From: CAVTPU01 sp963736695 | GTDB lineage: Bacteria > Actinomycetota > Actinomycetes > Mycobacteriales > Micromonosporaceae | Direction of reading: 5' to 3' | Assembly: GCA_963736695.1 (NCBI GenBank) | Contig: CAVTPU010000001.1 | Location: 806,001-870,000 of the forward strand | DNA: 64,000 nt | Notes under the pieces: generated by a model | The model's input: only the letters and a program-made list of their open reading frames with translations | Told to the model about the DNA's origin: nothing | The model's database searches: none | Program-made: the position numbers and the translations under genes | Shown here: one piece after another, positions 10,455 through 18,784 of the stretch | How the letters are laid out: each line of letters begins with the position of its first letter | Position numbering within the stretch: position 1 is the stretch's first letter

Positions 10455-11304
10455 GTGTCACAACCCGAGGTGGCGGCGCTCTACGCCGATCCGACCGGTC
10501 CCACCCCGCAGCGCCGGGTGCGCACCCGCGACCTGCTGCTCGCCAAGGAACGCGGCGAGAAGTGGACGATGCTGACCAGTTACGACCAGTACACCGCCCG
10601 AATCTTCGACGAGGCCGGCATTCCGGTGCTGCTGGTCGGTGACTCGGCCGCCAACAACGTCTTCGGCCACGAGACCACCTTGCCGATCACGGTCGACGAA
10701 CTGCATCCCGTTGGCGCGGGCCGTGATCCGGGCGACCAGCCGCGCTCTCGTCGTGGCCGATCTTCCTTTCGGCTCGTACGAGGAAGGTCCCACGCAGGCT
10801 CTGCGAACCGCCGTGCGGTTCATGAAGGAGTCCGGGGCGCACGCGGTCAAGCTCGAGGGCGGCCGCCGGTGCGCCACGCAGATCGCGGCCATCACCGAAG
10901 CCGGGATTCCGGTGATGGCGCACATCGGTTTCACCCCGCAGAGCGAACACGCCCTCGGCGGCTACCGGGTGCAGGGTCGCGGCGACACGGCGACGGCGGT
11001 GCTCGCCGACGCGCGGGCCGTCGCCGACGCCGGAGCTTTCGCGGTGGTCCTGGAGATGGTGCCGGGCGACGTCGCCGCCGAGGTGAGCGCCGCCGTCGCC
11101 GTGCCCACCGTCGGCATCGGGGCAGGGGTGGGCACCGACGCCCAGGTGCTGGTCTGGCAGGACATGGCGGGTCTGCGGACGGGGCCGATGCCCCGATTCG
11201 TCAAGCGCTATGCCGAACTCGCCACGGTCCTCGGCGACGCCGCGCGACGGTTCGCTGAGGACGTGCGCCACGGCGCGTTCCCCGCTCCCGAGCACACGTT
11301 CTGA
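10455..11304 (+). CDS. panB: Ketopantoate hydroxymethyltransferase (3-methyl-2-oxobutanoate hydroxymethyltransferase), one apparent frameshift
   Basis: PanB transfers a hydroxymethyl group from methylene-tetrahydrofolate to 2-oxoisovalerate, the first committed step to pantothenate and CoA. Typical blocks are KWTMLTSYDQYTARIFDEAG, VGDSAANNVFGHETTLPIT, ADLPFGSYEEGP, VKLEGG, MAHIGFTPQSEHALGGYRVQ and TVGIGAGVGTDAQVLVWQDM. One frameshift near 10704 lies after VDELHP; deleting one base joins it to LARAVIRAT. The corrected length is 282 residues, normal for PanB. The start is GTG at 10455 with AAAGGAG six bases upstream. It is followed by a hairpin and the convergent F420 reductase gene. Confidence 0.92.
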
Positions 11305-11311
11305 CACGTCG

Positions 11312-11353
11312 GCGTGGTGGCCGAGCCGCACTCGTCGGACTCGGCCACCACGC
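11312..11353. terminator. Hairpin between convergent panB and the NADP:F420 reductase gene
   Basis: A perfect 14-base inverted repeat (GCGTGGTGGCCGAG at 11312-11325 and its complement at 11340-11353) with a 14-base loop sits just after the panB stop. Its position between two convergent genes fits a bidirectional terminator. Confidence 0.6.
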
Positions 11354-11394
11354 TCGTCACGGTCCGACCCGCTCGTCGGTGCCGGCCACGCTGG

Positions 11395-12087
11395 TCACAA
11401 AGCGGTCACCCGCAGCCCGGCGTGGGTCTTATAGCGACGGTTGATGGTGATGAGGTTGGCGGTGAACGCCTCGACCTGACCGGCGTTGCGCAGCCGACCG
11501 GCGTGCACGCCGCGCACCCCACTGATGCGTTCGGCGAGCGCCATGACCGTCTCGACCGCGTCCGTGTCGTCGCCGAGCACGAGCACGTCGAGGTCGAGGC
11601 GCTCGACCTCCGGGTTGTTGAGAAGCGACGCGCTCACGTGGTGAAACGCGGCGCAGACCCGCGCCTCGGGCAGCAGCGACGCGGCCTGCTGCGCGGCACT
11701 GCCCTCGGGCACTGGCACCGCGAATGATCCGCGCGAGTCGAACCCGAGCGGGTTCACACAGTCGACCACGATCTTGCTGGTCAGGGCCGGTGCCAGCTCG
11801 GCGACGGTCGCGGCGTGTCCACTCCACGGCACGGCGATGATGACGATGTCAGCCGCTGTGGCGACGTGGTCGTTGGCGGCCCCGCGCACCGGCGTGCGCA
11901 CACCGGGCCGGGTGTTGACCTCGTCGGCGACCTCGGTGGCGCGCGCGGATTGCCGCGAGCCGATGAGCACGGGAAGGCCGGCCCGGGCGAACCGGTAGCC
12001 CAGTCCGCACCCCTGGTCTCCTGTGCCGCCCACGATGCCCACGGTGAGGCCTGCCACCCGGGCCTGTGCGGTCTGATCGAAAGTCAT
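11395..12087 (-). CDS. npdG: F420-dependent NADP reductase (NADPH:F420 oxidoreductase family)
   Basis: This 230-residue protein has the Rossmann start LTVGIVGGTGDQGCGLGYRF and the F420/NADP reductase signature of the NPD family, with GSRQSARATEVADEV for the NADP phosphate and IVDCVNPLGFD-like and FHHVSASLLNNP segments around the deazaflavin pocket. Such enzymes pass hydride between NADPH and coenzyme F420. Two ATGs are possible; the one at 12087 is chosen because GAGG lies nine bases upstream, whereas the ATG at 12096 directly abuts it. The product could supply F420H2 to the luciferase-like oxidoreductase encoded at 31044-31928, which is an inference. Confidence 0.85.
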   Translation of the reverse strand: MTFDQTAQARVAGLTVGIVGGTGDQGCGLGYRFARAGLPVLIGSRQSARATEVADEVNTRPGVRTPVRGAANDHVATAADIVIIAVPWSGHAATVAELAPALTSKIVVDCVNPLGFDSRGSFAVPVPEGSAAQQAASLLPEARVCAAFHHVSASLLNNPEVERLDLDVLVLGDDTDAVETVMALAERISGVRGVHAGRLRNAGQVEAFTANLITINRRYKTHAGLRVTAL

Positions 12088-12146
12088 GTCCGTCATCCTC
12101 GCAAAGGGGCTACCAATCTCACCAGGGACATGGCAGCGTGGCTGGG

Positions 12147-12866
12147 ATGGTGCAGCTCACAACGCGTGAGCGGGTGGACGCCTTCTGGGCCGGGCGGCTC
12201 GGAGTCGACACGCGCGAACTCCACCTGCCCGGGGTTCGGGTGCGACCGCATCCGCCGGCCCAGGCCCCGTGGCGGGGGATCTATGTCATGTGTTTCGACG
12301 ACGCCGCCTGCGTCGGGGTTCCCGCCGATCGGTTCGATGAGATCAGTGCGATGGTCGCCGACCTCGACCCCTTGTCGTTGATCGAGCCGGAGACCTGGCG
12401 ACGGTTGCTCGGCGAAGACGAGGCATATGGCCCGGTGCTGCACTTTTATCGCGACGACGTCAACGGGCTGGCCGAGATCGCCGCGGGCCGGCGAATCAAT
12501 CCCAACGACGCGGGGGCGCTGACCGCGCTGCGGTCGGCCGTGTCGGCCCAGGAATGGATGCTCGCCGGGTTTCTCGCACAACCGGCGATGCTGTTCGGTC
12601 TCTTCGAGGACGATCGAATGGTGGCGGCCGCCAATCTCACCAGCGGACCCGACGCCGCCACCGACATCGGGGTCGTGCTGCACCCCGATGTCCGGGGCCG
12701 GGGCTACGCCGCCCGCCTCACGGCGACGGCGGCCCGACAGGCACTGGTGATGCACGGGATCGCCCGCTATCGGGCGCTCGCCACGAGCCCCGCCGCGATC
12801 GCGGTGGCCGAGGGGTTGGGCTTTGGCGAATACGGCCGCAATATCGCGGTTTATCTGCGCGACTAG
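12147..12866 (+). CDS. GNAT-family N-acetyltransferase
   Basis: The protein has about 239 residues from the ATG at 12147. The carboxyl half carries a GNAT acetyl-CoA loop: DIGVVLHPDVRGRGYAARLT (the R/Q-x-x-G-x-G/A block is RGRGYA) followed by YRALATSPAAIAVAEGLGF, typical of the final strands. The amino half is an additional domain with no motif I recognise, seen in many actinobacterial GNATs. The acceptor is unknown. It is divergent from npdG with only about 60 bases between starts and is followed by a strong hairpin. Confidence 0.75.
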   Translation: MVQLTTRERVDAFWAGRLGVDTRELHLPGVRVRPHPPAQAPWRGIYVMCFDDAACVGVPADRFDEISAMVADLDPLSLIEPETWRRLLGEDEAYGPVLHFYRDDVNGLAEIAAGRRINPNDAGALTALRSAVSAQEWMLAGFLAQPAMLFGLFEDDRMVAAANLTSGPDAATDIGVVLHPDVRGRGYAARLTATAARQALVMHGIARYRALATSPAAIAVAEGLGFGEYGRNIAVYLRD

Positions 12867-12937
12867 CCTCCCGCCGCGCTGACCAACTGGCCTGCTGCGC
12901 CCCGTGACGGTTCGGGTTGGGCGGGCCCCTGCACACA

Positions 12938-12978
12938 CGCCGGAGGTGGGAGGGAAACCGTCCCTCCCACCTCCGGCG
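12938..12978. terminator. Strong bidirectional terminator hairpin
   Basis: Two 18-base arms (12938-12955 and 12961-12978) are perfect complements with a five-base loop AACCG. It lies between the convergent GNAT and histone-like genes. The stem is very GC-rich and there is no obvious T-run, typical of actinobacterial terminators. Confidence 0.8.
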
Positions 12979-13015
12979 TTGCGTCGGCAGGTGGTGTGCC
13001 GTGGATGCGCCTCGC

Positions 13016-13957
13016 CTACCGGGTCGCCCGGCGGGCGGTCGACGCCCGCCGCGTCCCGGTCTTGCGAGCCGTGGACCGGGACGACACCCGAGCACTCACG
13101 CCTCGAGTGGTGGTGGAGCGCGCCGCGCTGGTGCGCTTCGCCGCCGCGGTCGTACGTTTGGCGGTTGTCGCCTTCGCGGCGGTCGTCTTGGTCGCGGTGC
13201 GCCGGGCCGGTGTGGCCTTCTTCGCGGCCGACACCGTCTTCTTGGCCGTCGTCTTCTTCGCCGGGGCCGCCTTGACCGCGGTCTTGCGCGCGGTGGTCTT
13301 GCGCGCCACCGTCGCCTTTGCCGCGGTCGTCTTCGTCGTCCGCTTCGCTGGCGCGGCCTTCTTCGCCACCGTCTTCTTCGCCGGCGCTCGGGTCACAGTC
13401 TTCTTCGCCGCCGTCGCGGCCTTCTTCGCGGCCGACACCGTCTTCTTGGCTGCCGCCTTCGCCGGTGCGGCCGCCCGGCTCACGGTCTTGCGGGCCGTGG
13501 TCGCACGGCTCGCGGGAGCCGCCTTCGCCGCAGTCTTGCGCGCCGTCACCGTCCGCTTCGCCGGTGCCGCCTTCGCGGTCACCGTCCGCTTCGCCGGTGT
13601 CGCCTTCGCCGCGGAGGTGCGCCGGGTCGTCGTGGCCCTCGTCGTGCTGCGGGTGCCGGCTGCGCCGGTCCGACTCGTGGTGGTCCGACTCGTGGCGGTC
13701 CGGCTCGTGCCGGAGCGGGTCGCCGCGGGCCGGGCTGCCGCCGCACGGGTCGTGGTCCGCCCAGAGGTTGATCGGGCCGCGCCGGCCCGGGTGCCGGTCG
13801 CGCGAGTGCCGGTCGCGCGAGTGCCGGTCGCGCGAGTGCCAGTGGCACGGGTGCCGGTCATCCTTGTCGCACTGCCCCTCGTGGTTCTCGTCGTGGTGGT
13901 CCTGCTCGCAGCCGCACGCTTCGCGGCCGGTCGTTTGGTGGCCTTCGCGTCGGCCAT
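13016..13957 (-). CDS. Histone H1-like, Ala/Lys/Arg/Thr-rich nucleoid protein
   Basis: The 313-residue product is almost entirely alanine, lysine, arginine, threonine and serine. It has many PAKK, AKRT and ARKT motifs of the type seen in eukaryotic H1 tails and bacterial HU-tail proteins, for example APAKKTTAKKTVSAAKK. The amino third is richer in Arg/Thr and contains a short tandem repeat (RATGT). No folded HU domain is present, so it is a free H1-like protein that probably binds DNA by charge. The ATG at 13957 is preceded by GGAGG; an upstream in-frame start at 14044 lacks such a site. Low-complexity coding of this kind makes shadow frames look open on both strands. Confidence 0.75.
   Translation of the reverse strand: MADAKATKRPAAKRAAASRTTTTRTTRGSATRMTGTRATGTRATGTRATGTRATGTRAGAARSTSGRTTTRAAAARPAATRSGTSRTATSRTTTSRTGAAGTRSTTRATTTRRTSAAKATPAKRTVTAKAAPAKRTVTARKTAAKAAPASRATTARKTVSRAAAPAKAAAKKTVSAAKKAATAAKKTVTRAPAKKTVAKKAAPAKRTTKTTAAKATVARKTTARKTAVKAAPAKKTTAKKTVSAAKKATPARRTATKTTAAKATTAKRTTAAAKRTSAARSTTTRGVSARVSSRSTARKTGTRRASTARRATR
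13791..13850. repeat. 15-bp tandem repeat inside the histone-like gene
   Basis: GTGCCGGTCGCGCGA is repeated with small changes about four times. It encodes the RATGT repeats and could vary in copy number. Confidence 0.8.
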
Positions 13958-14089
13958 GGGTGCCTCCTTCGGCAACTGTTGTGCTCGGGGGATCGTCGCG
14001 CTCTCGCACCGGCGGGACGCGTCTTCCGCGCTCCCGCGCCTCATCCGCTCCGATCGCGGATCACCACGTCGCGTGGTGCCACGGCGCCG

Positions 14090-14290
14090 TCAAGGCTGCA
14101 CGCCGTCCCATCCCGCGTCCTCGGCGTCGAACCGCTCATTGCGCTTCGCCACCCGGTTGAGTGCCTGCTCCGCCTCGGCCGACGAGCCATAGGGGCCCAT
14201 CGTCCGCGTCGCGGGGCACACATCGTCGCCGATCTCGACTCGGTTGTGTTTCAGGCACCAGAAGTACGGTCCGCCTCCAGTGTTACTCAT
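14090..14290 (-). CDS. Small conserved actinobacterial protein of unknown function
   Basis: The 66-residue product begins MSNTGGGPYFWCLKHNRVE and continues GDDVCPATRTMGPYGSSAE, a pattern (W-C-L-x-H ... C ... LGPY) I recognise from short uncharacterised actinobacterial proteins. The two Cys and the His could bind a metal, which is an inference. The ATG at 14290 begins at the conserved part; an in-frame start at 14446 would add residues with no such similarity. It sits upstream of, and in the same direction as, the histone-like gene. Confidence 0.6.
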   Translation of the reverse strand: MSNTGGGPYFWCLKHNRVEIGDDVCPATRTMGPYGSSAEAEQALNRVAKRNERFDAEDAGWDGVQP

Positions 14291-14713
14291 GTCATTACTG
14301 TGCCTGGTGAATCGTTCGGACGCGAGCCCTTCCCCCGAAATGCAATTTTTGTTCCACTGTGGACCATATGATGCATGCGGTTCTAGCAGCAACAACAGTC
14401 CCCAGCAGTCGTAGGCCATTGTGCACACACACAATGGGCGCAGCAAGGGGCAACGCCGAATTTCGGCGCCTCAATTTACGACTTCTTGTGCTGCCAACAG
14501 CCCCACCAACGCCCCTTCATCACAGCACGCCGCGCACCGTCACATGGCATGATTCACCCCTGAAACCGTTGTGTTAAAAGACTTTTTGACATCAGCTCGC
14601 ATCAATTGTTATGACGGCAAAGCGCTCGACGCTGCCCAAAAACACTGTCACCTGTTCGGGCGATGCTCAGTGCCCGCGAGCCCACGACGACGGCGCCCGC
14701 AGGCGCGCTGCTC
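14291..14713. other. Non-coding spacer, lower GC
   Basis: No convincing gene is seen in these 420 bases. The stretch is poorer in GC than its surroundings. TTGACA at about 14586 with TTATGA 17 bases downstream could be a promoter, but no gene follows it on that strand. Confidence 0.5.
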
Positions 14714-15544
14714 CTAGCCGAGCACGGCCCGCGCGAGGAGCAGAGTGCCCGCGACCAAACCAACCACGACCACGACCGCCCGCGACGCCGTCGCGCTCAA
14801 CCGGCTCGCGAACCGCGCCCCGCCATAACCACCAACCAGGGTGGCCGGCAGCAGAACGGCGACCACTCCCCACTGAACCGGTCCGAAGACCGCGTAGGCG
14901 AGCACCGTCACCACACCGACGACCGCGGAGACCGCGTTCTTGAGCGCGTTGAGACGTCCGAAAGGTTCGTCGAGCACCAACGCGAGCAGCGCGACGAGAA
15001 GCACACCGAACGCGGCGCCGAAATAGCCGCCGTAGACAGCCGTGAGACCGACGACGACCGACACAGGCCACATCCCCGTACGCCGTGCCGGCGGATGGCT
15101 CTGCGTGCCACGCGTGCCCTCACGTTCCCTGCCGCCGCCCGCACGGCGCCTGCCCAGCGCGTCACGCCACCGCTGCGGAACCGCCAACGTCGCGGTCGAG
15201 GCGAGCACGAGCAGGGGCGCTGCCACGTCGAACGCCTCCGGTGGCGTGCTCAACAGCAACACACACCCCGCGACCGTGCCGGCTGCCGCCACTGGAGCGA
15301 GAGCGACGACCTGGGCGCGACCCCGGCGCCGCATCACCTCGCGCACGCCGTCACGGCTGGCTACGGCACCGCTGAGATAGCCCGGACTGACCGCGACCGA
15401 GTTGGTGACGTTCGCCGCGAGCGGCGGCATCCCCAGCGCGACCAGCGTCGGAAACGTGATGAGAGATCCGCCGCCGGCGAGCGCGTTGACAGCGCTCGCG
15501 GCCACACCGGCGGCGGCGAGCACCGCCGCGTCGAACAGCTCCAT
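14714..15544 (-). CDS. TauE/SafE family membrane transporter
   Basis: The protein of about 276 residues is mostly hydrophobic, with around seven to eight predicted helices. It has the family opening GVAASAVNALAGGGSLITFP and the repeat half beginning VVVGLTAVYGGYFGAAFGVL, as in the TauE/SafE (PF01925) family proposed to export sulfite, sulfonates or other organic anions. The substrate cannot be deduced. The start is taken as ATG at 15544. The frame stays open to 15943, but that extension runs antisense through rnpB and reads as unrelated sequence, so it is rejected. Confidence 0.85.
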   Translation of the reverse strand: MELFDAAVLAAAGVAASAVNALAGGGSLITFPTLVALGMPPLAANVTNSVAVSPGYLSGAVASRDGVREVMRRRGRAQVVALAPVAAAGTVAGCVLLLSTPPEAFDVAAPLLVLASTATLAVPQRWRDALGRRRAGGGREREGTRGTQSHPPARRTGMWPVSVVVGLTAVYGGYFGAAFGVLLVALLALVLDEPFGRLNALKNAVSAVVGVVTVLAYAVFGPVQWGVVAVLLPATLVGGYGGARFASRLSATASRAVVVVVGLVAGTLLLARAVLG

Positions 15545-15564
15545 CACCACGTAGCATGTCAGGT

Positions 15565-15993
<429 letters not shown>

Positions 15994-16047
15994 CCCCAGC
16001 ACAGTCCGCCCTTCAGGCCCACGTTGGCAGCTGAGATCATTCTCGGT

Positions 16048-16812
16048 GTGACGAGTCCATACTCCCAGGCCGATTATCGGGTGCGATGCGAGTGGGGTTC
16101 ATCGGGCGCCGACGCGGTCGGGTCGGGCACGCGGATTGTCGCCGTGGTTGATGTCTTGTCCTTCACCACCGCCCTGACCGTCGCGGTCGATCAGGGCATG
16201 GAGGTCTTTCCGTTCCGATGGCGCGGCGAACGCGCTGTCGCGTTCGCCGCGCAGCATCAGGCGATGCTGGCCGTCGGGCGTTCTGAGGTCGGGCCCGGCC
16301 GTCCGGTCAGTCTGTCGCCGTCGACCATCCGAGCGGCGCGGGACGTCCAGCGGCTGGTTCTGCCGTCCCCGAACGGATCGACCATTGCCCACCGTCTTGC
16401 GGCGTCGGGCGCGACTGTGATCGGGGTATCGTTGCGCAACGCCGCGGGGGCCGCGCAATGGACGGCCCAGCAGGTCTCCGGTTCTTTGGCGGTGGCCGTT
16501 ATCGCGGCTGGAGAACGGTGGGAGGTCGACGGTTCGTTGCGTCCCGCCGTAGAGGATCTGTGGGGTGCCGGAGCATTCATCCAGGGCCTGCTTGGTCAGG
16601 GCGTCACCGGGTTGTCACCGGAAGCGGAGCTGGCCGCGGCCGCGTACCGGCACGTCGCGCCGAATATCCGCGAGGCGTTGTTCGGCTGCGCCAGCGGTCG
16701 GGAACTGGTCGGCTATGGCTATTCCCACGATGTGGAGGTCGCGGCGGAAGTAGACACCAGCGACGCGGTGCCGATCCTGATCGGAGAGGCCTTCCGGGCC
16801 GGAAACCAGTGA
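16048..16812 (+). CDS. ComB-like 2-phosphosulfolactate phosphatase family protein
   Basis: The product (about 254 residues) matches the ComB family (PF04029) with VAVVDVLSFTTALTVAVDQG, LVLPSPNGSTIAH, SLRNAAGAAQW, VIAAGERWEVDGSLRPAVED and LWGAGAFIQGL. In methanogens ComB removes phosphate from 2-phosphosulfolactate in coenzyme M synthesis; in bacteria without that pathway the substrate is unknown. The GTG at 16048 is preferred; an in-frame TTG at 16024 would add eight residues. Downstream, GC content falls and an IS remnant follows. Confidence 0.8.
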   Translation: MTSPYSQADYRVRCEWGSSGADAVGSGTRIVAVVDVLSFTTALTVAVDQGMEVFPFRWRGERAVAFAAQHQAMLAVGRSEVGPGRPVSLSPSTIRAARDVQRLVLPSPNGSTIAHRLAASGATVIGVSLRNAAGAAQWTAQQVSGSLAVAVIAAGERWEVDGSLRPAVEDLWGAGAFIQGLLGQGVTGLSPEAELAAAAYRHVAPNIREALFGCASGRELVGYGYSHDVEVAAEVDTSDAVPILIGEAFRAGNQ

Positions 16813-16954
16813 ACGTAGTTGAACCTTCTGCCCAACACGATGGAAGCGATCGATGCGGGGTGGAGCCAGCATTCGTGACTACGCCCCGCCAGCCGGCTTC
16901 TGTCGAGAAGTTGTCTGCAATAGGCCCTCAACGCCGCAAGCTCTACTGAAAAAC

Positions 16955-17272
16955 TCACGAAAACGTCTTCCAAATCTGGTTTGTCACGAGCCGCCCTACG
17001 AAACTCAACACAAGGAGACCTGTGGTCCACCAACCCCATCGATTCGCTTTCAGTTCGTCTCGTTCGAACATCGACCGAATACCCATGATCGCTGCAGCCG
17101 ACAGCGGCAGTAAATCAGCAACAAACAGACTCACTCGCAGTTCGAGGTTCGGATCATCGGCACGGCCACTGTCGGCTATGTCAACCACACCGATAGGACT
17201 TAACGAAGCCAGCAGAAGCAGGACCGCGAAAAGCCCCACCCACTGTGCTGTTCCGAACGGTCGCACCTTCAC
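16955..17272 (-). CDS. Small three-helix membrane protein, unknown
   Basis: The 105-residue protein has three hydrophobic stretches (WVGLFAVLLLLASLSPIGVV, SLFVADLLPLSAAAIMGI and WTTGLLVLSFVGRLVTN). The GTG start at 17272 has GGGAGG six bases upstream, which supports real translation. No family is recognised. The region is less GC-rich than its surroundings and lies between the ComB-like gene and an IS30 remnant. Confidence 0.55.
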   Translation of the reverse strand: MKVRPFGTAQWVGLFAVLLLLASLSPIGVVDIADSGRADDPNLELRVSLFVADLLPLSAAAIMGIRSMFERDELKANRWGWWTTGLLVLSFVGRLVTNQIWKTFS

Positions 17273-17383
17273 GTTCTGCCTCCCGAGTAGAGTTCTTGTT
17301 ACCTCCTACACCTGTATTGCAAAGTCGCCTGATTTTGATGTCGCAGACTATCAGACCTGCCGCCATTGATCTACTCATGACCG

Positions 17384-17569
17384 ATTTTCGTTGATCTGCT
17401 ACGCCAGCGCCTTTCCAAAGGAACCGACCTGTCCTGGCACTACCAACTTGACTTCGACCAGATCGCGGATAGCCTCAACGGCAGACCACGAAAAACACTG
17501 GGCTGGAAAGCACCAGCGGAGAAACTCGCAGAACCGCTAGAAAGTGCCACTGATGCACTGACTACTTGA
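17384..17569 (+). pseudogene. IS30-family transposase remnant, C-terminal fragment
   Basis: The open stretch (stop at 17378-17380 and TGA at 17567-17569) encodes about 61 residues ending like an IS30 DDE transposase: LRQRLSKGTDLSWHYQLD then SLNGRPRKTLGWKAPAEKLAE. In intact elements this follows the catalytic domain, which is missing here. No start codon or inverted repeats were found, so this is a relic. Confidence 0.8.
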
Positions 17570-17647
17570 GGGCGCCGTCAGACGAAGCCGAACGCTATCT
17601 AAACGCCATTCACGAGGAAATCGCCGACGATAGCAAAGGGTGGAAAC

Positions 17648-17977
17648 ATGCCTGATCAATCCGTGATCGACCAGTGGCACGGCTTCCGTCGACACCTCGC
17701 CCGAGTCGTGATCGCACTATGGATCCTTTTCGCGGTTCGACCAATAATCATGGTTTTTCAGATCCTCACCGGCCCGGAGCCGTTGACGCGTCCCGTGTGG
17801 GAAATACTTGCCCAGTACGGGGTGCCGATTGCGCTTATCAGCGTCGCCTTTGGATACTCAATCGCGATCCTTCGGGCTTCCACTGTAGAAAGGTCCCGCT
17901 CATTGACCTGGCCCCTCGTCGCATGGCTTGTTTCCGGTCTAGCGGCCTACCTCGCCGGTGCTGCGATTTTCTACTGA
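17648..17977 (+). CDS. Small membrane protein, unknown
   Basis: The 109-residue protein has three hydrophobic segments (ARVVIALWILFAVRPIIMVF, YGVPIALISVAFGYSIAI and LVAWLVSGLAAYLAGAAIFY). ATG at 17648 follows AAAGGGTGG. A short upstream frame (17566-17655, TTG start, ending SKGWKHA) overlaps its start as ATGCCTGA and may be a truncated gene or coupled leader left after the IS30 insertion. No homology is recognised. Confidence 0.55.
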   Translation: MPDQSVIDQWHGFRRHLARVVIALWILFAVRPIIMVFQILTGPEPLTRPVWEILAQYGVPIALISVAFGYSIAILRASTVERSRSLTWPLVAWLVSGLAAYLAGAAIFY

Positions 17978-18085
17978 TGTCCGGGAGATGTCGAGAGGGC
18001 CGGCCCGAGATGAGGATGACGAGGGTGGTTCTCGCCTCCACCGCAAGGCTGCCAATCTCGGACAGGACTTCGAAAGGGTCGTCGC

Positions 18086-18784
18086 GTGCTCGCAGACACG
18101 GCCAGGCGCAACCGCGACCTGGGATACGCCGGCGGCGTCCTCGCGTTATATGGACTATTCACGCTGTGGATGGCCGTCGGCGATCCGACCTGGGACTCGG
18201 TCGCCATGGAATGGGTGCGACACAGCTGCCCCACCTGGCTCGCCGAAGCGAGCACCTACGTCGTGATGTTGGGACAGGGTGGTCCGCTGACCGCGATTGT
18301 GTTCGCGATCGCCGTCGTCGGAGGCTTTCGGACTCGGACGTGGAGGCCGGTCGCCATCTGGCTGAGCGCGTTCGTCCTTCTCTTCGTGGTCGTGGCACTG
18401 CCCAAGCTTCTTCTGCGTCGCGGGGCTCCACGGGATCCTGATCCGAACGCGGTTGAGTTCTTCAGCAAGCCCGCGTGTGGCGGACCGCGATGCCAGTCGT
18501 TTCCGTCAGGGCACGCGGCGAACGCCGTTGTCTGGTATGGCGTCGCGTTTCTTCTGATAGGCCAGGTGCTGCCGCGTCTCGCTCGAGCGGCGATCAGGAC
18601 CATCACGCCGCTCGTCGTGGCGGCGGCGACGGTCATCGCGCAGCACCATTGGGTCTCGGACACGATCGCCGGTCTTCTCGCCGGGATTGGCATCTATCTC
18701 GTGGTGACGTGGACGTGGCGTCCTTCGCCCGGAGACACCCCTGCCCGCCGGCCCCTCGCCAGGTCAGATCTCGCGCAGGTGTGA
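18086..18784 (+). CDS. PAP2-family membrane phosphatase
   Basis: The 232-residue protein has about five to six helices and the phosphatidate phosphatase type 2 motifs: PKLLLRRGAPRD (a variant of KX6RP without the Arg), CQSFPSGHAANAVVW (PSGH) and IAQHHWVSDTIAGLLAG (the SRX5HX3D region with His and Asp kept). Members dephosphorylate lipid phosphates such as undecaprenyl pyrophosphate or phosphatidate at the outer membrane face. The changed first motif leaves activity uncertain. GTG at 18086 follows AAAGGG. The end overlaps the convergent RNase H/acid phosphatase gene by 21 bases. Confidence 0.82.
   Translation: MLADTARRNRDLGYAGGVLALYGLFTLWMAVGDPTWDSVAMEWVRHSCPTWLAEASTYVVMLGQGGPLTAIVFAIAVVGGFRTRTWRPVAIWLSAFVLLFVVVALPKLLLRRGAPRDPDPNAVEFFSKPACGGPRCQSFPSGHAANAVVWYGVAFLLIGQVLPRLARAAIRTITPLVVAAATVIAQHHWVSDTIAGLLAGIGIYLVVTWTWRPSPGDTPARRPLARSDLAQV

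Noticed and set aside
13318..14192. Plus-strand long frames across the histone-like gene
   Set aside because: They are shadows of the repetitive Ala/Lys codons on the other strand.
14359..14577. Plus-strand frame of 72 residues
   Set aside because: No ribosome site, no similarity, and it lies in the non-coding spacer.
17566..17655. Independent 29-residue gene with TTG start
   Set aside because: No ribosome site is visible, and it begins inside the IS30 fragment's stop; kept only as a note on the following gene.
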